A stretch of DNA of 64,000 nucleotides, taken from Erythrobacter sp. YT30. GTDB lineage: Bacteria > Pseudomonadota > Alphaproteobacteria > Sphingomonadales > Sphingomonadaceae. Below the pieces are notes generated by a model. That model saw only the letters and a list, made by a program, of their open reading frames with translations, made no database searches and had not been told where the DNA came from. How positions within the stretch are numbered: position 1 is the stretch's first letter; each line of letters opens with the position of its first letter. This document shows, piece after piece, positions 33,543 through 42,816 of the stretch. Location: NCBI RefSeq assembly GCF_001542875.1, contig NZ_LMAF01000003.1, positions 124,001 to 188,000 of the forward strand, given 5' to 3'. A program made the position numbers and the translations under genes.

Positions 33543-33791
33543 CTATTCTGGTGGCAAATCAAACGGATCGTCTTCGCGCTCTTCAGAGCGGCGCCGCAAT
33601 TCAACACTACGTTGCGGGGCGGCAAGCGCGTCTAGCTCAAGCAATTCTTCCGACGTTGGCGGCGTCGTTGCACCGGCGGGCGCGACCGGCAAACTCGAGC
33701 CTTCGAGAGGCTCCAATTGCTGGCGCGATCCGCACGCTGCAAGCGCAGCCGTCCCGGTGATGAGAGCCAGTATCGTGAATGCCGTGCGCAT
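33543..33791 (-). CDS. Small outer/inner-membrane lipoprotein (LptM-like position)
   Basis: The 82-residue protein starts with a lipoprotein signal peptide (MRTAFTILALITGTAALAAC). The lipobox is LAAC with Cys20. The mature part is short, Pro- and charge-rich and likely disordered (SVELRRRSEEREDDPFDLPPE). It sits between argH (2 bases upstream) and lysA (11 bases downstream), a typical place for this kind of lipoprotein near lysA. The precise role is not shown by sequence; similarity to LptM is by position and size only. Confidence 0.8.
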   Translation of the reverse strand: MRTAFTILALITGTAALAACGSRQQLEPLEGSSLPVAPAGATTPPTSEELLELDALAAPQRSVELRRRSEEREDDPFDLPPE

Positions 33792-33793
33792 GC

Positions 33794-35188
33794 CTATTCC
33801 TGTTCCACAGCCTGTTTGGCGCGTTCTACCTGCAGCTTTACCTGTTCGGGTGCGGTTCCGCCATAGCTTGCACGCGCCGCGACCGAGGCATCAACGCTCA
33901 GCGCTTCGAAAACCCGCTCATCAATGCGCGTGTCAATCGCCTGCAAGTCGGCAAGCGGCAATTCGGCAAGGCCAACATTGCGGCTTTCAGCGAGCTTCAC
34001 CGCGGCGCCGGTAATATGGTGGGCTTCGCGGAAAGGGATGTCCGCTTGGGTGACAAGCCAATCAGCAAGATCAGTCGCGGTCGCGTATCCAAGCTCGGCA
34101 GCTTCGCGCATTCGGTCTGTGTTGAAAGTGCTATCCGCGACCATTCCCGTCATGGCCGCAATGCACAATGTCATAAGGCTCGCTGCTTCAAACACAGGCG
34201 GCTTGTCGTCCTGCATGTCTTTTGAATAGGCGAGAGGCAGACCTTTCATGGTGATCATCAGGGCATTTGCGCATCCGATTACCCGCCCTGCATGCCCGCG
34301 CACCAATTCGGCGGCATCGGGGTTCTTCTTTTGCGGCATGATCGAAGAGCCGGTGGAAAGGCTGTCGGGCATGCGGATGAAGCCGAATGGCTGGCTCGCC
34401 CAGATGATCATCTCCTCAGCAAGGCGCGACAAGTGCAGCGCTGTGGTGCTCGCACAATAGAGATAGTCGAGCGCGAAATCGCGGTCCGACACGGCATCTA
34501 ACGAATTGGCAGTAGGCCGATCAAAGCCGAGCGCCTCGCTCGTCATCTCGCGATCAATCGGAAAACCAGTGCCGGCAAGTGCTGCAGAACCGAGCGGGCA
34601 TTCATTGAGGCGCGCGCGGGCATCTGAGAGGCGGGAGCGGTCCCGGCGCAGCATCTCGTAATAGGCCATCAGGTGGTGGCCCAAGGTCACTGGCTGCGCA
34701 GTCTGCAGATGCGTGAAACCTGGCATTATCGATGCGGCATGTTCGCCAGCACGCGCAACTAGCGCGCGCTGAAGCTCGCGAAGGCCGGCATCCATCGCCT
34801 CCATTGCACTGCGGACCCACAGCTTGAAATCAGTTGCGACCTGATCGTTACGGCTGCGCGCCGTGTGAAGGCGGCCAGCGGCAGACCCGATTAATTCGGC
34901 AAGCCGCGCCTCTGTCGTCATATGGATGTCTTCAAGATCCCAGTTTTCGGGAACCCCGTCGGCTTCGAATTCCTCAGCAATCGTGTCGAGACCCCGTTTG
35001 ATCGCCGCGACATCATCCGCGCTCACTATCCCCTGGCTGGCAAGCATTTCAGCGTGCGCCTTTGAAGCGGCAATGTCTTCATGCCACAGGGCTTTATCGA
35101 AGGGGATAGAGGCGTTAATCTCGCGCATGATCGCGCTCGGTCCATCAGCGAACCGTCCGCCCCACATCGTGTTTTTGGAGTCGCTCAT
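33794..35188 (-). CDS. argH: Argininosuccinate lyase
   Basis: ArgH splits argininosuccinate into arginine and fumarate. The 464-residue protein shows the fumarase-superfamily signature [15 protein letters not shown], plus early [12 protein letters not shown] and [17 protein letters not shown]. Its ATG at 35188 overlaps the start codon of the divergent thioredoxin-like gene (35187), so each 5' end lies in the other's coding sequence. Downstream, the lipoprotein gene follows after 2 bases and then lysA, forming one transcription unit. Confidence 0.97.
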   Translation of the reverse strand: MSDSKNTMWGGRFADGPSAIMREINASIPFDKALWHEDIAASKAHAEMLASQGIVSADDVAAIKRGLDTIAEEFEADGVPENWDLEDIHMTTEARLAELIGSAAGRLHTARSRNDQVATDFKLWVRSAMEAMDAGLRELQRALVARAGEHAASIMPGFTHLQTAQPVTLGHHLMAYYEMLRRDRSRLSDARARLNECPLGSAALAGTGFPIDREMTSEALGFDRPTANSLDAVSDRDFALDYLYCASTTALHLSRLAEEMIIWASQPFGFIRMPDSLSTGSSIMPQKKNPDAAELVRGHAGRVIGCANALMITMKGLPLAYSKDMQDDKPPVFEAASLMTLCIAAMTGMVADSTFNTDRMREAAELGYATATDLADWLVTQADIPFREAHHITGAAVKLAESRNVGLAELPLADLQAIDTRIDERVFEALSVDASVAARASYGGTAPEQVKLQVERAKQAVEQE

Positions 35189-35795
35189 GTTTCGAATGGT
35201 CGCTTTCGTCAGCCTTGCAGCTCTTGCCTTGGCTGGGTGCGATAGTGGGGCAGGGGACGCTGCGCAAGAAAGCGCTGCTTCAACAGGGTCAAGCGAAGCT
35301 GCAGGCGCTGCGCCCCCGCCTCCTCAAATACCGGGCAAGATTGTGCGCGCGTTTGCCGGGACGCAGTTGCCAGATCTGACGTTCGAAGACGCTGAAGGCA
35401 ACAACCTTGATCTTGCGGCGATTGACCAGCCCGTGCTCCTAAACCTTTGGGCGACATGGTGCGCGCCGTGCGTGATTGAAATGCCCACTTTGGACACACT
35501 TGCAGGCGAGCTGGATGGGGATGTCCGGGTAATCACTGTCAGCCAGGACGTACGCGGGGCCGAAGTGGTGGAGCCCTTCTTCGCCGATAAAGGCTTCAAG
35601 CGGCTCGAGCCATGGCTTGATCCCGATGCCGATCTGGCTGCTGAGTTCACCGATGCGGGACTGCTGCCCATTACCATACTGTTTGACGCAGAAGGCAAGG
35701 AATTGCTGAGGGTCGCGGGCGGATATGAGTGGGACTCCGAAGAAGCGATTGCGGCTGTGACGGAGGCTATTCAATCCTCGCAAAGCGCGGAGTAA
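35187..35795 (+). CDS. TlpA-like thioredoxin-fold lipoprotein
   Basis: The 202-residue protein has a lipoprotein signal ([18 protein letters not shown]). An Ala/Gly-rich linker is followed by a TlpA-type thioredoxin domain: [24 protein letters not shown] (redox Cys pair) and the cis-Pro region [12 protein letters not shown]. Such proteins reduce disulfides in the periplasm, for example of cytochrome c maturation partners. ATG at 35187 overlaps the argH start; GGAG at 35177-35180 is 6 bases ahead. Its end overlaps the convergent monooxygenase gene by 25 bases. Confidence 0.9.
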   Translation: MFRMVAFVSLAALALAGCDSGAGDAAQESAASTGSSEAAGAAPPPPQIPGKIVRAFAGTQLPDLTFEDAEGNNLDLAAIDQPVLLNLWATWCAPCVIEMPTLDTLAGELDGDVRVITVSQDVRGAEVVEPFFADKGFKRLEPWLDPDADLAAEFTDAGLLPITILFDAEGKELLRVAGGYEWDSEEAIAAVTEAIQSSQSAE

Positions 35796-36997
35796 TCGGG
35801 CGGGCGAAGGCCTAGGGGAGCGAGCGGGAAGCCGAACAGTCCGCTCATCAACTGCGCCTGTATCTTCGATGCAGGCCAAACTTTGGACACGGGATACAGC
35901 AGCGAATCGCGCAGAGCCGGATGCCAAGTCGTGTCCGATTGGTAGAGCGGAGTGAACAGGGCGGTCACCCATTGATACAGCCACACATGATCGCTTCGCC
36001 AGCTGACAGCTAGGCGCAGTTTTTCGCGCAGAGTCCTACCTTCTGCCATACCTCGCGCGAGCGACCAGGCATCAAGCAGAGCCATATTCGCGCCCTGTCC
36101 CAATTGCGGGCTCGCTGAATGCCATGCATCGCCAATCGCGATCATCCGTTCAGCTGTTGATGGCTGCAAAGTGCGGTGTGCATAGCTTGCAAAGGTAAGC
36201 TGATCGCGGGACGTTATCCGCTCAAGCAGAACTTCTGTTTCGGGCCACAACGATCGAACCTCGTCCTTCCAATTGTCCAGCGGTGCATCTTTCCAATCGC
36301 GCAATTGGGAGCGTTTCAAGGACCAGAACATCGCAACTTCCGGCCCGACGCCGCCATTGCGCGATCCGATCGGTAGTACGCCCACCATTTGCCGCGCGCG
36401 GCGATAGCGCTGTTCTAGCATGTGGGAGTTGAAGGGATCGGAGGATTCGACCGGAATGTTCGTCCACAACGCGCCAAATTCGAGCGCCCCGCGATCAGGA
36501 TCGTCAAAGACGGTCTGCCGCCCGCTCGCATCGACCAGCAAATCGCAATGCGGGGATTGCGTTCCATCGGCAAAGTTCAGTCGCCTGCCATCACTATCGA
36601 TGACGCTTCCGGTTATTTCCTGCCCTGACACGATGGTGATTGAGCGAGCCTTGGCCGCTTCGTAAAGGACATCGAACAGGCTCGCGCGGTGGATGCCGAT
36701 GCCAAATGCGCCCCGAAGCCCAAGCTTTGAGTAGGGCGCATCGAGCACCGCTTTGCCGTGTTCTTCCTCGCCATACAGGCCATCGACACGGGCTCCGCGT
36801 CGTGCAACTTCATGCGCAAGGCCGAGTTCTTCGAGAACGGCCATCCCGGTAGGCTGAAGCATCAGACCCGAGCCAACCGGAGAAGGATCTGCAAACTGAT
36901 CGTAAATGGTGATCTGGTGGCCCTGCGCATCCAGCAAAAGCGCCGCGGCAAGACCTGCTGGTCCACATCCAGCAATCGCTATGTTGAGCGCGTCCAT
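35771..36997 (-). CDS. FAD-dependent monooxygenase (PHBH-type)
   Basis: The 408-residue protein begins with the FAD Rossmann motif (IAIAGCGPAGLAAALLLDAQG). The DG-type middle part (LLVDASGRQTVF) and the late GDAWHSASPQLGQGANMALLDAWSLA of group A flavin monooxygenases follow. These hydroxylate aromatic or similar compounds with NAD(P)H. The C-terminal 70 residues are hydrophobic and aromatic-rich (WLYQWVTALFTPLYQ). ATG at 36997 is used; the frame runs on upstream to 37039. The substrate is unknown, and no degradation genes lie nearby. Confidence 0.85.
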   Translation of the reverse strand: MDALNIAIAGCGPAGLAAALLLDAQGHQITIYDQFADPSPVGSGLMLQPTGMAVLEELGLAHEVARRGARVDGLYGEEEHGKAVLDAPYSKLGLRGAFGIGIHRASLFDVLYEAAKARSITIVSGQEITGSVIDSDGRRLNFADGTQSPHCDLLVDASGRQTVFDDPDRGALEFGALWTNIPVESSDPFNSHMLEQRYRRARQMVGVLPIGSRNGGVGPEVAMFWSLKRSQLRDWKDAPLDNWKDEVRSLWPETEVLLERITSRDQLTFASYAHRTLQPSTAERMIAIGDAWHSASPQLGQGANMALLDAWSLARGMAEGRTLREKLRLAVSWRSDHVWLYQWVTALFTPLYQSDTTWHPALRDSLLYPVSKVWPASKIQAQLMSGLFGFPLAPLGLRPPDYSALCED

Positions 36998-37082
36998 AGG
37001 CGGGCGTCTGGCCGATGCGCCGCACCGCGCCAAGCTCAATCCACGAGAGAGCCGTTGAAAACCATGGTTTTTCGAAAAAGAA

Positions 37083-37158
37083 TGGTGGGCGATGACAGGC
37101 TCGAACTGCCGACCCTCTCGGTGTAAACGAGATGCTCTACCAACTGAGCTAATCGCCC
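37083..37158 (-). tRNA. tRNA-Val (anticodon TAC)
   Basis: The reverse complement folds as a 76-base cloverleaf: acceptor GGGCGAT/ATCGCCC, D-arm GCTC/GAGC, anticodon stem TCTCG/CGAGA around TTTACAC (anticodon TAC), T-arm with TTCGAGC, and encoded CCA end. Confidence 0.96.
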
Positions 37159-37263
37159 GATCCGTGAACCGGAAGAGCGCTATCTAACGCCAAAAAGCAC
37201 AAAATCAATCGCTGATTGCATTGCGCTTGGATGCAAATGCATTCGCAGGCTAAGGGCAAGGCC

Positions 37264-38247
37264 ATGAAAGCGCCGCATCTCCTCGTCCTTGCTACTGGTG
37301 GAACCATTGCGGGAATCGCCGGATCGCCGACACGCCACGATTACCGCCCCGGCCAGATTGGGATCGAAGATTGGCTGGAACAGGTGCGAGGATTCGGGCT
37401 TGCCGCTGAATTGTCGGGCAAGCAGATCGCCAATATCGGTTCGGAGGATATGGGCGTGCCTATCTGGGCTGCGCTCCACGGCGAGATTGAGAAGGCGATG
37501 GCCGATCCTGCGATTGATGGCATTGTCATCACCCATGGCACTGATACGGCGGAGGAAACCGCGTTCCTGCTCGACCTGACGCTGCCTCCCAAGAAGCCCG
37601 TCGTGCTCGTTGGAGCCATGCGGCCAGCTGACGCGGTGGGCAGCGACGGGATGCGCAATTTTGTGAATGCGGTGCGGGTCGCGAGTGACCCCGATGCAGC
37701 CGGACGCGGCGTGCTGCTTGTGATGGGCGACCGCATCCTGGCAGCGCGCGATGCAAGGAAAGTGCGCACGCGCGGGACCGATGACGCATTTCGCGGCTTT
37801 CCGCGCGGTTCGGTGGGGATTGTAACGCCTGCTGCGCTCGAATGGTTCGGTAATCCATGGCGCGAAGGGGAGGGGGCGCGCTATGCTTTTCCCGATGCGC
37901 TGCCCGACGTGCCCATACTGTATGTCGGCGCAGGAATGCCCGCCACATCTGTTGCGCGGATTTGCGGATCAGACACAAAAGGGGTGGTCATTGCAGGGGC
38001 AGGGGAAGGCAATATGCCCGAGGCTGTCCGGCAGACGTTAAAAGAGCGAGCAGGCAGCGGCCTTGTTGTCGTACGCGCCAGCCGAGTGGATGAAGGCCTC
38101 GTTGACCGCGAACCCGAAGACGCGTCCAATCAATTTGTCGCCGCGCGCGCGCTCAACCCGCAAAAGGCGCGAATATTGCTCCAGGTTCTCATCGCTAATG
38201 GAGAAAGCGACCTGGACCACATCCAAGCCGCTTTCGATAATCCCTAG
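37264..38247 (+). CDS. Asparaginase, cytosolic type
   Basis: The 327-residue protein hydrolyses asparagine to aspartate. The first catalytic motif is LATGGTIAGIAGS and the second is VITHGTDTAEETAFLLDLTL, with the active-site Thr and Thr/Asp/Lys set in place. VGAMRPADAVGSDGMRN gives further family match. No signal peptide is present, so it should stay in the cytosol. ATG at 37264 (MKAPHLL) is chosen; the open frame upstream is not conserved in character. Its TAG stop shares CTAG with that of the opposite MDR gene. Confidence 0.92.
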   Translation: MKAPHLLVLATGGTIAGIAGSPTRHDYRPGQIGIEDWLEQVRGFGLAAELSGKQIANIGSEDMGVPIWAALHGEIEKAMADPAIDGIVITHGTDTAEETAFLLDLTLPPKKPVVLVGAMRPADAVGSDGMRNFVNAVRVASDPDAAGRGVLLVMGDRILAARDARKVRTRGTDDAFRGFPRGSVGIVTPAALEWFGNPWREGEGARYAFPDALPDVPILYVGAGMPATSVARICGSDTKGVVIAGAGEGNMPEAVRQTLKERAGSGLVVVRASRVDEGLVDREPEDASNQFVAARALNPQKARILLQVLIANGESDLDHIQAAFDNP

Positions 38248-39356
38248 CTCCAAGGCGTGACGAGATATTTCTCACCGGTCTTCATCTGGCGGTAGTCCGA
38301 AATTGCGTCCTTCGTCAGCATGTCATGCAGGTTCACCTTCGCCTTGTAGCTTGAGGCGAACGTCGTCGTCAGATTCTGTTGCACGCGGGTGCGCATTTTG
38401 ACGACGGTTTCCATGCCGACGCGTTGGAGGAATGGCGTCAGCAGCCAGCCCTGGACGCACCATTGCAGGCCATAGCTGGGTGTCAGCACGGTTGGGCTCA
38501 GATCGAGCCTCCCGTACATGTACATCTTCTTGTCCTGATTGGAGCCATAGCGCGAATATTCCTCCATCTGGCTGGCCGCGACCTGTTCCATCGCTTTCAA
38601 GACCTTATCGGTGTTCTGCCCGCCACCGATGGGGTCAAAACCCAAAAAGGCGCCCGTATCCGCGATCGCTGCGCGCAGGCTTTCACCATATCCCTTTTCA
38701 GATGAGTTCACGATATGCATGGCGCCGATTTCTCGCAGCAGATCGACGTGATCCTGACGGCGGACGATGTTCACGATCTTCATGCCATCTTCGAGGCATA
38801 TCTTGTTGAGCATTTGGCCAAGGTTCGATGCAGCGGCGAGGTGGACGATTGCATCGTGGCCTTCCATTCGCGCGGTTTCGACAAAGCCTAAAGCTGTCAT
38901 CGGGTTAACAAAGCTGGATGCGCCCGTTTCGCTGTCATGATCGCCCAGCGGCAGGCACATCATCGCATCGGCAATCGCATATTGACTAAAGGCATGGCCG
39001 GGCACGCAGGCAACGCGCTGACCCATCAGCGCCTTGGCCATATCGCTATCACCTGTGGCGACAACCGTGCCTGCCCCCTCATTCCCCGCTTCGAGCCGCT
39101 CACCATGGCGACCCTTTTGCCCTGTCAGGAAAGGCTCGGGCATTTGCGCGACGACTTTCCCGGGCGAATATTCAGCCGTTTCGAAATCCGCCGCGCTGGT
39201 GAGGATGGCCAAGTCCGATGGATTGATCGGTGCCGCCTCCATTTTGACAAGCACCTGATTGCCGGTTGGCTCTGGAAAGGTCTCCTCGACAACTTCCAGC
39301 GTGAGCGCCCCATCGGCTGTGAGCGTGGTGTAGAGTTTTTGTCCGGTGGTCGTCAT
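38244..39356 (-). CDS. Zinc-type medium-chain dehydrogenase/reductase family protein
   Basis: The 370-residue protein follows the MDR fold: a GroES-like N-terminal half (QVLVKMEAAPINPSDLAIL, GNEGAGTVVATG) and a nucleotide-binding half (IVHLAAASNLGQMLNKICLEDGMKIVNIVRR). The classic zinc ligands of alcohol dehydrogenases are not evident, so it is more like quinone or enoyl reductases. The C-terminal 80 residues (GLQWCVQGWLLTPFLQRVG) are atypical. The substrate is unknown. It is oriented like truA and fmt but separated by 76 bases; stop shares CTAG with the asparaginase gene. Confidence 0.82.
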   Translation of the reverse strand: MTTTGQKLYTTLTADGALTLEVVEETFPEPTGNQVLVKMEAAPINPSDLAILTSAADFETAEYSPGKVVAQMPEPFLTGQKGRHGERLEAGNEGAGTVVATGDSDMAKALMGQRVACVPGHAFSQYAIADAMMCLPLGDHDSETGASSFVNPMTALGFVETARMEGHDAIVHLAAASNLGQMLNKICLEDGMKIVNIVRRQDHVDLLREIGAMHIVNSSEKGYGESLRAAIADTGAFLGFDPIGGGQNTDKVLKAMEQVAASQMEEYSRYGSNQDKKMYMYGRLDLSPTVLTPSYGLQWCVQGWLLTPFLQRVGMETVVKMRTRVQQNLTTTFASSYKAKVNLHDMLTKDAISDYRQMKTGEKYLVTPWS

Positions 39357-39432
39357 GGCGGGTTCCTCTGAATTGATGTGCTCACTCGCTACCCCTGCAA
39401 TCGCGCATTGGCCAGTGTGACGTTAGGGAAGG

Positions 39433-40188
39433 TCAATCAGGATAGATGGCTTCGACAAAGTAAAGCCCATGGGGCGGGGCGTTGAGGCCAAGTTCTGCTC
39501 GGTCTCGCGCTTCGAGAGCTGCGGCGATGCGGCTTTCTTCCCACGTGCCTCTCCCGACCAATTGCAGGCAGCCGACCATGGAACGCACCTGATGGTGAAG
39601 GAAGCTGCGGGCTTCGACATGGAATTGGATTTCTGGTCCGAACAGCGCTTCGGTTTCGACCACATCCAACCGGTCGAGCGTCTTCACCGGATCGCGCGCC
39701 TGGCACATGGTGGAGCGGAAAGTGGTGAAATCGTGCTGGCCGATAAAGCTGCGCGCGGCGCGCTGCATGGCTTCAATATCGAGTTCTGGCGCTACCTGCC
39801 ATGCGCGGTTCTTCGCCAGGGCAAGCGGCGCGCGGCGATTTACGATGCGATAGAGGTATCGCCTGCCGATACAGGAAAAGCGCGAATGCCATTCCTCGCT
39901 AACGATTTCGCACGCATTCACACCGATTGGATTGGGCCTCAAATGCGCGTTCAAGGCTTCCATCAGCCGGAACGGCGCCATCTCTCGGCTCAGATCGATA
40001 TGGCTGCGCATCGCCATGGCGTGAACACCGGTGTCCGTCCTGCCCGAGGAATGAAGCGTCACTTCCTCGCCGGTTATGCGGAACAGGGCCTCCTCTATCG
40101 CTTGCTGCACGCTTGGTCCGTGCTTCTGGCGCTGCAGGCCCTGAAACGGTGTCCCGTCGAATTCATATGTCAACGCATAGCGGGTCAA
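39433..40188 (-). CDS. truA: tRNA pseudouridine synthase A
   Basis: TruA isomerises uridines 38-40 of the tRNA anticodon arm. The 251-residue protein has the catalytic Asp in [13 protein letters not shown], and also [14 protein letters not shown] and [20 protein letters not shown] at 40188 overlaps the fmt stop by four bases (ATGA), so it is translated with fmt. Order fmt-truA is common in alphaproteobacteria, often behind def; here def lies about 2 kb away on the other strand. Confidence 0.96.
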   Translation of the reverse strand: MTRYALTYEFDGTPFQGLQRQKHGPSVQQAIEEALFRITGEEVTLHSSGRTDTGVHAMAMRSHIDLSREMAPFRLMEALNAHLRPNPIGVNACEIVSEEWHSRFSCIGRRYLYRIVNRRAPLALAKNRAWQVAPELDIEAMQRAARSFIGQHDFTTFRSTMCQARDPVKTLDRLDVVETEALFGPEIQFHVEARSFLHHQVRSMVGCLQLVGRGTWEESRIAAALEARDRAELGLNAPPHGLYFVEAIYPD

Positions 40189-41090
40189 GCCAGCACCGTT
40201 CCTGCTTCGACCGGTCGACCTCGTAAGAAATCCGCACGATCCATTGCGGGTTTACCCGCGCGTTGGAGGCGGGTGGGGCGCAAAGCGCCGCTGCCACAGG
40301 CGATGGTGAGATCGTTTTCGAGCACTTCTCCTGCTCCACCTGACCCCTCTGCCAACTCAGCAAGCAGCACTTTCACCCGCTCGTCACCCAGTTCAAACCA
40401 TGCGCCAGGAAACGGTGCCAAGCCTCTGATTTTACGCTCGATCACGTCCGCGCTTTCGCGCCAATCAATGCGCGCTTCGGCCTTGTCTATCTTGGGAGCG
40501 TAAGTGGAGGCGCCATCATCCTGCGCCACAGGCGGATAAGCGGAAAGGTTTTTCAGGACTTCAACCATCGCCTTTGCGCCCAGAACAGCCAGCTCCTCAA
40601 CAAGCTCACCCGTCGTCTTGCGAGCGACAGGAGTGCGCACAACATGCAGCATCGGTCCGGTATCCAGCCCTGCCTCCATCTGCATGATCGTCACACCCGT
40701 TTCTTCATCCCCAGCCATCACCGCGCGGTGAATAGGCGCTGCCCCGCGCCAGCGCGGCAGGATAGAGGCGTGGATGTTGATGCAGCCATGTTTCGGCGCT
40801 TCGAGAACAGCGGGCCGCAGGATCAGACCATAGGCTGCGACCACCGCGACATCGGCATCAAGCGCGGCAAAAGCTGCTTCTTCCTCGGCTGGTTTCAGGC
40901 TTTTGGGGGTGCGCACTTCCAGTCCCAATTCTTCAGCTTTGGTGTGGACCGGCGATGGGCGCAGCTTCTTTCCTCGCCCCGATCGGCTGGGCGGCTGCGA
41001 ATAGACGCAGGCAATTTCGTGCCCTGCTTCATGCAAAGCGATGAGCGCTGGAACGGCAAAACCCGGCGTTCCCATGAAAACTATGCGCAT
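40185..41090 (-). CDS. fmt: Methionyl-tRNA formyltransferase
   Basis: Fmt formylates initiator Met-tRNA using 10-formyltetrahydrofolate. The 301-residue protein shows [16 protein letters not shown], the catalytic segment [24 protein letters not shown] (with the folate-binding SILPRWRG) and DTGPML. The C-terminal half carries the tRNA-binding beta domain. truA follows with four-base overlap. It faces away from recR with a gap of 53 bases. Confidence 0.97.
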   Translation of the reverse strand: MRIVFMGTPGFAVPALIALHEAGHEIACVYSQPPSRSGRGKKLRPSPVHTKAEELGLEVRTPKSLKPAEEEAAFAALDADVAVVAAYGLILRPAVLEAPKHGCINIHASILPRWRGAAPIHRAVMAGDEETGVTIMQMEAGLDTGPMLHVVRTPVARKTTGELVEELAVLGAKAMVEVLKNLSAYPPVAQDDGASTYAPKIDKAEARIDWRESADVIERKIRGLAPFPGAWFELGDERVKVLLAELAEGSGGAGEVLENDLTIACGSGALRPTRLQRAGKPAMDRADFLRGRPVEAGTVLA

Positions 41091-41143
41091 AAAGTGCCAC
41101 CCGACGCTTTGTTACCAACGCGCCAGCCCCTATCTCTCACCCC

Positions 41144-41737
41144 ATGGCATCGCAAGAGATTGAAGCCCTTTCACAAAGCCTCGCGCGGCTTCCGGGCCTT
41201 GGGCCGCGATCTGCGCGGCGGGCGGTGCTGTGGCTGGTGAAGAACCGCGATCATGCTTTGCCCGCTTTGCTTGAAGCGCTCGATGCCGTGTCTGAAACTC
41301 TCGTCGAATGCACCATTTGCGGCAATGTCGATACGTCAGACCCTTGCGGTATTTGCGCCGATCACCGGCGTGATCCGCGCTCGCTTTGCGTGGTGGAGGA
41401 TGTGGCAGATGTCTGGGCGCTGGACCGCGCGCGGCTCTTCCAGGGGCGCTATCATGTGCTGGGAGGCAAACTGTCGGCGCTCGACGGCATCGGCCCAGAA
41501 GACCTCAACATTGCGAGCCTGTTGGATCGGGTAGCCGATGGCGCGGTTGATGAAGTGGTGCTCGCCATGAATGCCACACTCGAAGGGCAGACGACGGCTC
41601 ATTATCTCGCCGAGCGGCTCGAAGAGCACAAGGTGAGGATTACTCAGCTGGCGCATGGCCTGCCCGTTGGCGGTGAACTCGACTATTTGGACGAAGGGAC
41701 GCTTGCGCAGGCACTCAGAGCGAGGCGGCCTGTATAA
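41144..41737 (+). CDS. recR: Recombination protein RecR
   Basis: RecR works with RecF and RecO in loading RecA at gaps. The 197-residue protein has a helix-hairpin-helix start ([20 protein letters not shown]), a four-Cys zinc finger ([16 protein letters not shown]) and a Toprim domain ([15 protein letters not shown]), in the usual order and length. dnaX is not in this window on either side; upstream is divergent fmt. It converges on the DUF1330 gene with a short gap. Confidence 0.97.
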   Translation: MASQEIEALSQSLARLPGLGPRSARRAVLWLVKNRDHALPALLEALDAVSETLVECTICGNVDTSDPCGICADHRRDPRSLCVVEDVADVWALDRARLFQGRYHVLGGKLSALDGIGPEDLNIASLLDRVADGAVDEVVLAMNATLEGQTTAHYLAERLEEHKVRITQLAHGLPVGGELDYLDEGTLAQALRARRPV

Positions 41738-41774
41738 CTTCTGGGCTGCGCAGGGTTGCTGTGCATTGACGCGC

Positions 41775-42164
41775 CTACGGATTGATATGAATGATCCGCG
41801 AAGTTGTATTTTCGAGCCTTAGCGGCTTTACCGCCTGATATTCCTCGGAATTCCAGAAAGCATCGCGCGCTGCAGCGGATGGAAATTCAATCACCGCTAT
41901 CCGTCCTTTGATAGATTCGCCTTCGATGGATTGCTTGGGCTGAAAGGGAGTGATGACAACTCGCCCGCCAAACCGGGTGAGGATCGGAAAAACCTGCCTT
42001 AGGTATTCGTTGTACGCGGCGACATCAGTGGCCGATATCTCAGACAGGATGTAGGCCTTTTCAGAAGATCCGGTCTCCGTATTCTCAACCGTTTGTGCAT
42101 GCGCATTCGCATGGACGCCGCACACCAACAGCACTGCTGCTTGAACAATCCACATTTGCGGCAT
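41775..42164 (-). CDS. DUF1330-like protein with signal peptide
   Basis: The 129-residue protein has a hydrophobic start with likely signal peptide (MWIVQAAVLLVCGVHANAHA). A ferredoxin-like DUF1330 fold follows: KAYILSEISATDVAAYNEYL, FGGRVVIT, and IAVIEFPSAAARDAFWNSEEYQAVKPLR. DUF1330 members are mostly cytosolic and of unknown function, so an exported one is unusual. It diverges from def, with only 12 bases between the two start codons. The first ATG (42164) is used; the second Met (42155) is equally possible. Confidence 0.78.
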   Translation of the reverse strand: MPQMWIVQAAVLLVCGVHANAHAQTVENTETGSSEKAYILSEISATDVAAYNEYLRQVFPILTRFGGRVVITPFQPKQSIEGESIKGRIAVIEFPSAAARDAFWNSEEYQAVKPLRLENTTSRIIHINP

Positions 42165-42176
42165 ATCTCAATCTCC

Positions 42177-42758
42177 ATGGCTATCCGAGAAATCCTTGAA
42201 GCACCTGATCCGCGGCTCAAGACCGTGTCTACGAATGTCGAACCACATGAGTTCAACGACGAATTGAAAACACTCGTCGATGACATGTTCGAAACTATGT
42301 ACGACGCGCCCGGTATTGGCCTTGCCGCGATCCAGGTGGGCGTGCCCAAAAGGCTGCTCGTCATCGATTTGCAAGAACCCGATATGGATGCAGAGCCGAT
42401 TGTCGAGGAATGCGATACAGGCTGCTGCGAGCCCAAAACCCGTCAGCCCGTGATCAACAATCCGCGCGTTTTCGTGAATCCGGTTATCGTTGATCCGGCA
42501 GATGAAATGTCGACCTATCAGGAAGGCTGCCTCTCAGTCCCTGAAATATTTGCCGATATCGATCGGCCGGCGACTTGCACCGTCAAATACCAGGACCTTG
42601 ATGGCAGTCATCATGAAGAGGCAATGGAAGGCCTGATGGCAACGTGCCTCCAGCACGAGATGGACCATCTGGAAGGCATCCTGTTCATCGATCACCTTTC
42701 CCGATTGAAGCGGGGAATGGCGCTCAAAAAACTGAAGAAGCTGCGGCAGGCGGCATAA
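42177..42758 (+). CDS. def: Peptide deformylase
   Basis: Def removes the formyl group from nascent proteins. The three metal-site motifs are intact: GIGLAAIQVGV, EGCLSVPE and the QHEMDHLEGILF helix (HExxH type). An insertion of about 20 residues, CDTGCCEPKTRQPVINNP, stands between the first and second motif, a feature of some alphaproteobacterial forms. The protein has 193 residues. ATG at 42177 is chosen because MAIREILEAPDPRL is the normal family start. Nearly no space separates it from the divergent DUF1330 gene. Confidence 0.96.
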   Translation: MAIREILEAPDPRLKTVSTNVEPHEFNDELKTLVDDMFETMYDAPGIGLAAIQVGVPKRLLVIDLQEPDMDAEPIVEECDTGCCEPKTRQPVINNPRVFVNPVIVDPADEMSTYQEGCLSVPEIFADIDRPATCTVKYQDLDGSHHEEAMEGLMATCLQHEMDHLEGILFIDHLSRLKRGMALKKLKKLRQAA

Positions 42759-42816
42759 GCCGGGGAAATCCAACAAACCGCGCTTGTTCTTAATATGTTC
42801 CATGCTATGAAAGAGC

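Noticed and set aside
39469..40503. 344-codon plus-strand frame opposite truA and fmt
   Set aside because: Fully antisense to two conserved genes with intact motifs; the translation is basic and featureless.
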